Notes under the pieces: model-generated
The model's database searches: none
What the model saw: the letters and a program-made list of their open reading frames with translations, nothing else
Told to the model about the DNA's origin: nothing
NCBI RefSeq assembly: GCF_000225705.1
Contig: NZ_JH126467.1
Span: 637,202 to 684,565 of the forward strand
Length of the DNA: 47,364 nt
Reading direction: 5' to 3'
Source: Collinsella tanakaei YIT 12063
Lineage (GTDB): Bacteria; Actinomycetota; Coriobacteriia; Coriobacteriales; Coriobacteriaceae
In this document: one piece after another, positions 44,431 through 47,364 of the stretch
Numbering within the stretch: the stretch's first letter is position 1
Layout: the number at the start of each line of letters is the position of its first letter
Made by a program: the position numbers and the translations under genes

Positions 44431-45727
44431 TTAGTTTCCCTTCTTGCTATCAATGAGCTCTTTGTAAAGAGCCGTAAGTTCTTTCATGTACTTGCCTTGT
44501 GAGCAACGTTCAAGGACATATGCTCGGCAGTTGGCCTGCAAGGAGGCGTATCGAGCCTCATCATTGAAAGCTGCAAGGCCACGTATGATTGCCTCTGTCA
44601 AAGATGGTGAACTGTCCGGATCACAAATAAATCCGGTCTCCCCCTCGATCACAAGCTCGGGAATACCGCCGATATTCGTGCCGATCACCGGAGTACCCGC
44701 CGCGAACGCCTCCACGATGGAGTACGGCATGTTCTCTCGCCATCGCGAGCTCGCGATGGCGAGAGAGGCTCCCTCGACATATGCTTGAAGGGCGCTGCCG
44801 GCCTGATAGCCGGCAAGCTCGATTCGACTTCTAATACAAGAGTCCGCAGAAGCAATCTTCTCCTCGATGCTCTCACGCTCCGGCCCATCACCAGCTATGA
44901 CAAGCCTGACATTAGAGGGGAGCGATGGGATGGCCGCGATGAACGCATCGACGAGGACATCGATACCTTTCTCCTTAGAAAGGCGCCCAAAAAAACAACA
45001 GGTAAGGGTTTTCCCGGCTGGTTTTGTCGGTAGCCTTCGAGGCGTTATCCAAAAACTCCTGTTTGGCGAAATTCTGCATACAAACAACCTGCTGGGTGGG
45101 AAAGCCACCCTCGATGAGCTTCCCTCTCATAAACTCAGACGGAGCGATGATTCGATCGATTTTACGATATGACTTGCGAAGCTTAAGGTACTCAGCCTCA
45201 AGCGCACCCATGGCGCTTTTTGCGGTAGAGCCCTTGACACACTTTCGCTTAAAGCAATTAGTAAACTTGCCGTCCAGGCAAGCATCGCAAACGTTGCTAG
45301 CGCCATCGAGCATCACATAGCTCGGACAGACGAGGATGTAGTCATGCGAGGTGAACAGCACGGGCACATGATGCGTTTTAAGATAGGGAGCGTCCAAAAT
45401 TGAAAGCGTAATCTGACGGTGCACAAGATTCATGTGCACGATATCTGGCTGAACGCGCTCGCAGAGTGCCTGGAACTTATGCTTCGCCTCTTTAGAATAT
45501 ATCAGCGAAGCAGCGGCGTTTATCTTCTGAGCAAAGGAAGTAGGGCCATTGTAGTCCTTTGAGGAAACAAAGAGATCTTCATCCTCGCAAGGAACATTGT
45601 CCGGTCCCTCCATCGCAAAAAAATGGACTTCATGACCAAGGGCTTTTAACCCCTCGGCAAGGCCGAAATAGTAGGTCTCGGATCCACCCTTGAGATAATG
45701 GAACTTGTTAACAAGGATTATCTTCAT
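44431..45727 (-). pseudogene. Family 4 glycosyltransferase, frameshifted at a T7 run
   Basis: An intact N-terminal domain begins KIILVNKFHYLKGGSETYYF and reads through to PYLLFF. The frame then ends in WAPF-stop just after seven T on the coding strand (plus-strand A7, 44989-44995). Removing one T gives FFGRLSKEKGIDVLVDAF, which continues in frame to 44431 with LVIAGDGPERESIEEK and the EX7E element ENMPYSIVEAFAAGTPV. The two halves are one glycosyltransferase of about 431 residues. It may be broken, phase-variable, rescued by transcript slippage or a homopolymer sequencing error. Its ATG overlaps the preceding stop by four bases (ATGA). Confidence 0.87.
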
Positions 45728-46860
45728 CGTCGAACTCCCTCATACAGGTCAAGTGTCCGCCCAACAACGGAATCCCAGGTGTACGTCTTCTCAACGTGCG
45801 CCCTCGCGGCGGCGCCAAGCTGGCCGGCGCGCCCGATGTCTACCAGCAGGGCGCGCAGAGCGGTTCGCAGCGACTCGGCGCTACCCTTCTCAAACGTCAC
45901 GCCGTTGCCGGCGAGCACGTCCGCGCACTCGGGAATGTCGCTCGTCACGCAGCATCGACCGTACGCCATCGCCTCCAGCAAGCTCATGGGCATGCCCTCA
46001 ACATCTGAAGGCAGCACATATGCGAAGCAATTTGAATAGAGCTCCTCAAGCGGCTCACCGTTCACGAAACCCGTGAACACGATGCGCGGGTCGTCCGAAG
46101 CAAGCTCATGAAGATGCGACTCAAAATCGGAAGTATCCGAGCCTCCTCCAGCGATCACCAGCTTTTTATCCGTATCGAGCCCCTTGAACGCCTCGATAAG
46201 CAACTCGGGACGCTTCTCTGGAACCAGGCGACCCAAGAACAGGAGGTAACCCCCTTCTGAAAGGCCCCACGCGGACGCAATGAGGTCCGCCGAACTCGGA
46301 AACTTTCGATCCATTCCGTTGGGGATCAGCATCGAATCGCGACCGTACGCATCCTTGAAATATCGCTCTGCAGCTCTTGAAAGGACGATAAGGCCGTCGG
46401 CTTTCTTAGCCGCGGCCTTCTCCCCCAGCTTGATGTACGCGCTGGCAAGCTTGCCCCACTTTGCGCGCTGCCAGTCAAGGCCATGGATGGTCGCCACCGT
46501 GCGGATGCCCGCCATGCGCGCAAGGGGCAGCGGCACACAGGGGCCCTCGGCGTGGTAGTGAATGACGTCGGGGCGTTGGCGGATTGCGGCGAGCGTCGCG
46601 AAGAACGAGGAGCTCAGCGCCGCCAGCCCCTTCTTGTCTATGGTCCTGACTGGCACGACCCTCACGCCGTCCACGACGCGCTCGCGCGTGTCCGCGGCGC
46701 CGCCGGTCATGACGTCCGAACCCGAGCGGTCGTAGCAGGTGACCTCGTGGCCCAGCGCCGCCATGCGCCGCGCGAGCTCGGTCACCACCACCTCGACACC
46801 GCCTTCGCGACTGCCGTAGTGTTTCTGGCCGATCATCGCGATCTTTAGAGGGCGCCCCAC
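45724..46860 (-). CDS. Family 4 glycosyltransferase
   Basis: A 378-residue GT-B enzyme starting at GTG 46860 (VGRPLKIAMIGQKHYGSREG), with the G-G-V-E glycine loop, a C-terminal domain LFLGRLVPEKRPELLIEAF, KLVIAGGG and the EX7E element DVEGMPMSLLEAMAYGRC. It is mostly GC-rich, unlike most downstream genes. The GTG overlaps the stop of the sugar transferase by one base and it overlaps the next gene by four, so it is translationally coupled on both sides. As the second gene after the priming enzyme it probably adds the second sugar. Specificity is unknown. Confidence 0.87.
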   Translation of the reverse strand: MGRPLKIAMIGQKHYGSREGGVEVVVTELARRMAALGHEVTCYDRSGSDVMTGGAADTRERVVDGVRVVPVRTIDKKGLAALSSSFFATLAAIRQRPDVIHYHAEGPCVPLPLARMAGIRTVATIHGLDWQRAKWGKLASAYIKLGEKAAAKKADGLIVLSRAAERYFKDAYGRDSMLIPNGMDRKFPSSADLIASAWGLSEGGYLLFLGRLVPEKRPELLIEAFKGLDTDKKLVIAGGGSDTSDFESHLHELASDDPRIVFTGFVNGEPLEELYSNCFAYVLPSDVEGMPMSLLEAMAYGRCCVTSDIPECADVLAGNGVTFEKGSAESLRTALRALLVDIGRAGQLGAAARAHVEKTYTWDSVVGRTLDLYEGVRR

Positions 46861-47027
46861 TAGTACGCCCCCTCGCCGGTAACGACCACCTTGACGGTCT
46901 GCAGGATGGTCCTGAGGTTCACCCAAAGGCTGCGCTCGCGGATGTACTTCAGGTCGAGCTCGACCATGTCGTCGAAGTCCAGGTCCGAGCGCCCGCCCAC
47001 CTGCCAGTAGCCGGTGAGGCCGGGCTG
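46860..47027 (-). pseudogene. Priming sugar transferase C-terminus, cut by IS21-family element
   Basis: The last 55 codons of a bacterial sugar transferase (WcaJ/exopolysaccharide priming type) remain. Visible are QPGLTGYWQVGGRSDLDFDD and the ending LRTILQTVKVVVTGEGAY. The family transfers a sugar phosphate to undecaprenyl phosphate to start the repeat unit. The frame is interrupted at about 47026 by foreign sequence. The N-terminal membrane part and catalytic residues lie beyond the window or have been separated from this end. Truncated here, the gene cannot make an active enzyme as read. Confidence 0.87.
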
Positions 47028-47364
47028 TATTTGGTAACGTCTGATTTACGAAAATGGTAAAGGCCGCTTTCCATTCCGGTAAACGAAAATTTTCCGAAAT
47101 GGTAAGGCCCGCGCCGACCGCCGCCTTGGACCGACAATTGTCGATGCGATCCGATTTCGACATTAGGAGGTCCGGAAAGGAAATGATCGGCGTGGACAAG
47201 GTAGAGGATATCAGGAGGAGGGCCAGGAGGGGCGAGTCGGTCAGCGGCATAGCCGCCGCGACCGGCGTCTCGGGCCCGACGGTGAGGAAGTACATCGCGG
47301 CGGGGGACCTGTCCCCCAGGCCGCCGGCGACGCGCGGCAGGACGTCGTCTCCTATGATGGAGCC
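47026..47364 (+). mobile_element. IS21-family insertion sequence, left part
   Basis: Foreign sequence starts with TGTATTTGG at the break in the sugar transferase gene. It holds sub-terminal repeats (CGAAAATGGTAAAGGCC at about 47049 and CGAAATGGTAAGGCC at about 47095), the multiple terminal repeats typical of this family, then an istA start. The element runs off the window, so its length, right end and target duplication are not visible. Confidence 0.8.
47183..47364 (+). CDS. istA: IstA-like IS21 transposase, N-terminal part
   Basis: An open frame of at least 60 codons runs off the window end. It starts after GGAAAGGA and begins MIGVDKVEDIRRRARRGES, followed by SGIAAATGVSGPTVRKYI, a helix-turn-helix DNA-binding segment. 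This matches the N-terminus of IstA, the DDE transposase of IS21 elements. The catalytic residues lie outside the window. An IstB helper gene would be expected further downstream. Confidence 0.82.
   Translation, partial: MIGVDKVEDIRRRARRGESVSGIAAATGVSGPTVRKYIAAGDLSPRPPATRGRTSSPMME

Overview
The window looks like a chromosomal segment of a GC-rich gut actinobacterium of the class Coriobacteriia, close to Collinsella. This is inferred from the GC-rich backbone codon use, the acetate-forming Pta/AckA pair, a GluABCD-type amino-acid importer, an actinobacterial ribonuclease D with HRDC domain and a Trp-rich leader peptide. No rRNA, tRNA or CRISPR array was recognised.

Bases 1-26300 are a mostly ordinary GC-rich backbone. 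In order it carries a UDP-galactopyranose mutase/glycosyltransferase pair; phosphate acetyltransferase; a minus-strand polar amino-acid ABC importer operon ending in a peptidase C26-type amidohydrolase; acetate kinase; exonuclease VII subunits with a HIT protein; a YugP-like membrane metallopeptidase; ribonuclease D; and a lipid kinase. Next comes a complete ECF transporter operon: two tandem TrpP-like S components, a fused double ATPase and EcfT. It is preceded by a 23-codon leader peptide with three consecutive Trp codons and an intrinsic terminator, which is a classical tryptophan attenuator placed in front of a transporter. An RsmB/RsmF-type methyltransferase, a TIM-barrel protein, a DegV protein and GlmM complete this part. 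Two intergenic repeat systems stand out: four palindromic units of about 61 bp upstream of xseA, and seven copies of a 21-bp motif in two opposed clusters near 21.5 kb.

Bases 26500-32200 are a degraded, lower-GC junction: a 37-codon fragment, a frameshifted remnant of unknown family, a frameshifted rfbB, and an intact 947-codon NACHT/STAND ATPase on the plus strand that could be a defence gene.

Bases 32156-47364 are a minus-strand surface-polysaccharide locus. In the direction of transcription it reads: priming sugar transferase (cut by an IS21-family element), two GT4 glycosyltransferases (the second frameshifted at a T7 run), a radical SAM/SPASM protein, a membrane acyltransferase, a GT4 enzyme, a DUF6625-type protein, a left-handed beta-helix acetyltransferase, a second membrane acyltransferase, a Caps_synth transferase, a Wzy-like polymerase, a Wzx-like flippase, a third membrane acyltransferase with a G9 run, galU and a VanZ-like protein. 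Most junctions overlap or are only a few bases apart, so this is probably one transcription unit. Its logic is Wzx/Wzy: prime on undecaprenyl phosphate, extend, acylate, flip and polymerise. The priming gene is broken here and two other genes sit on homopolymer runs, so expression of the polymer may be off or variable in this strain.
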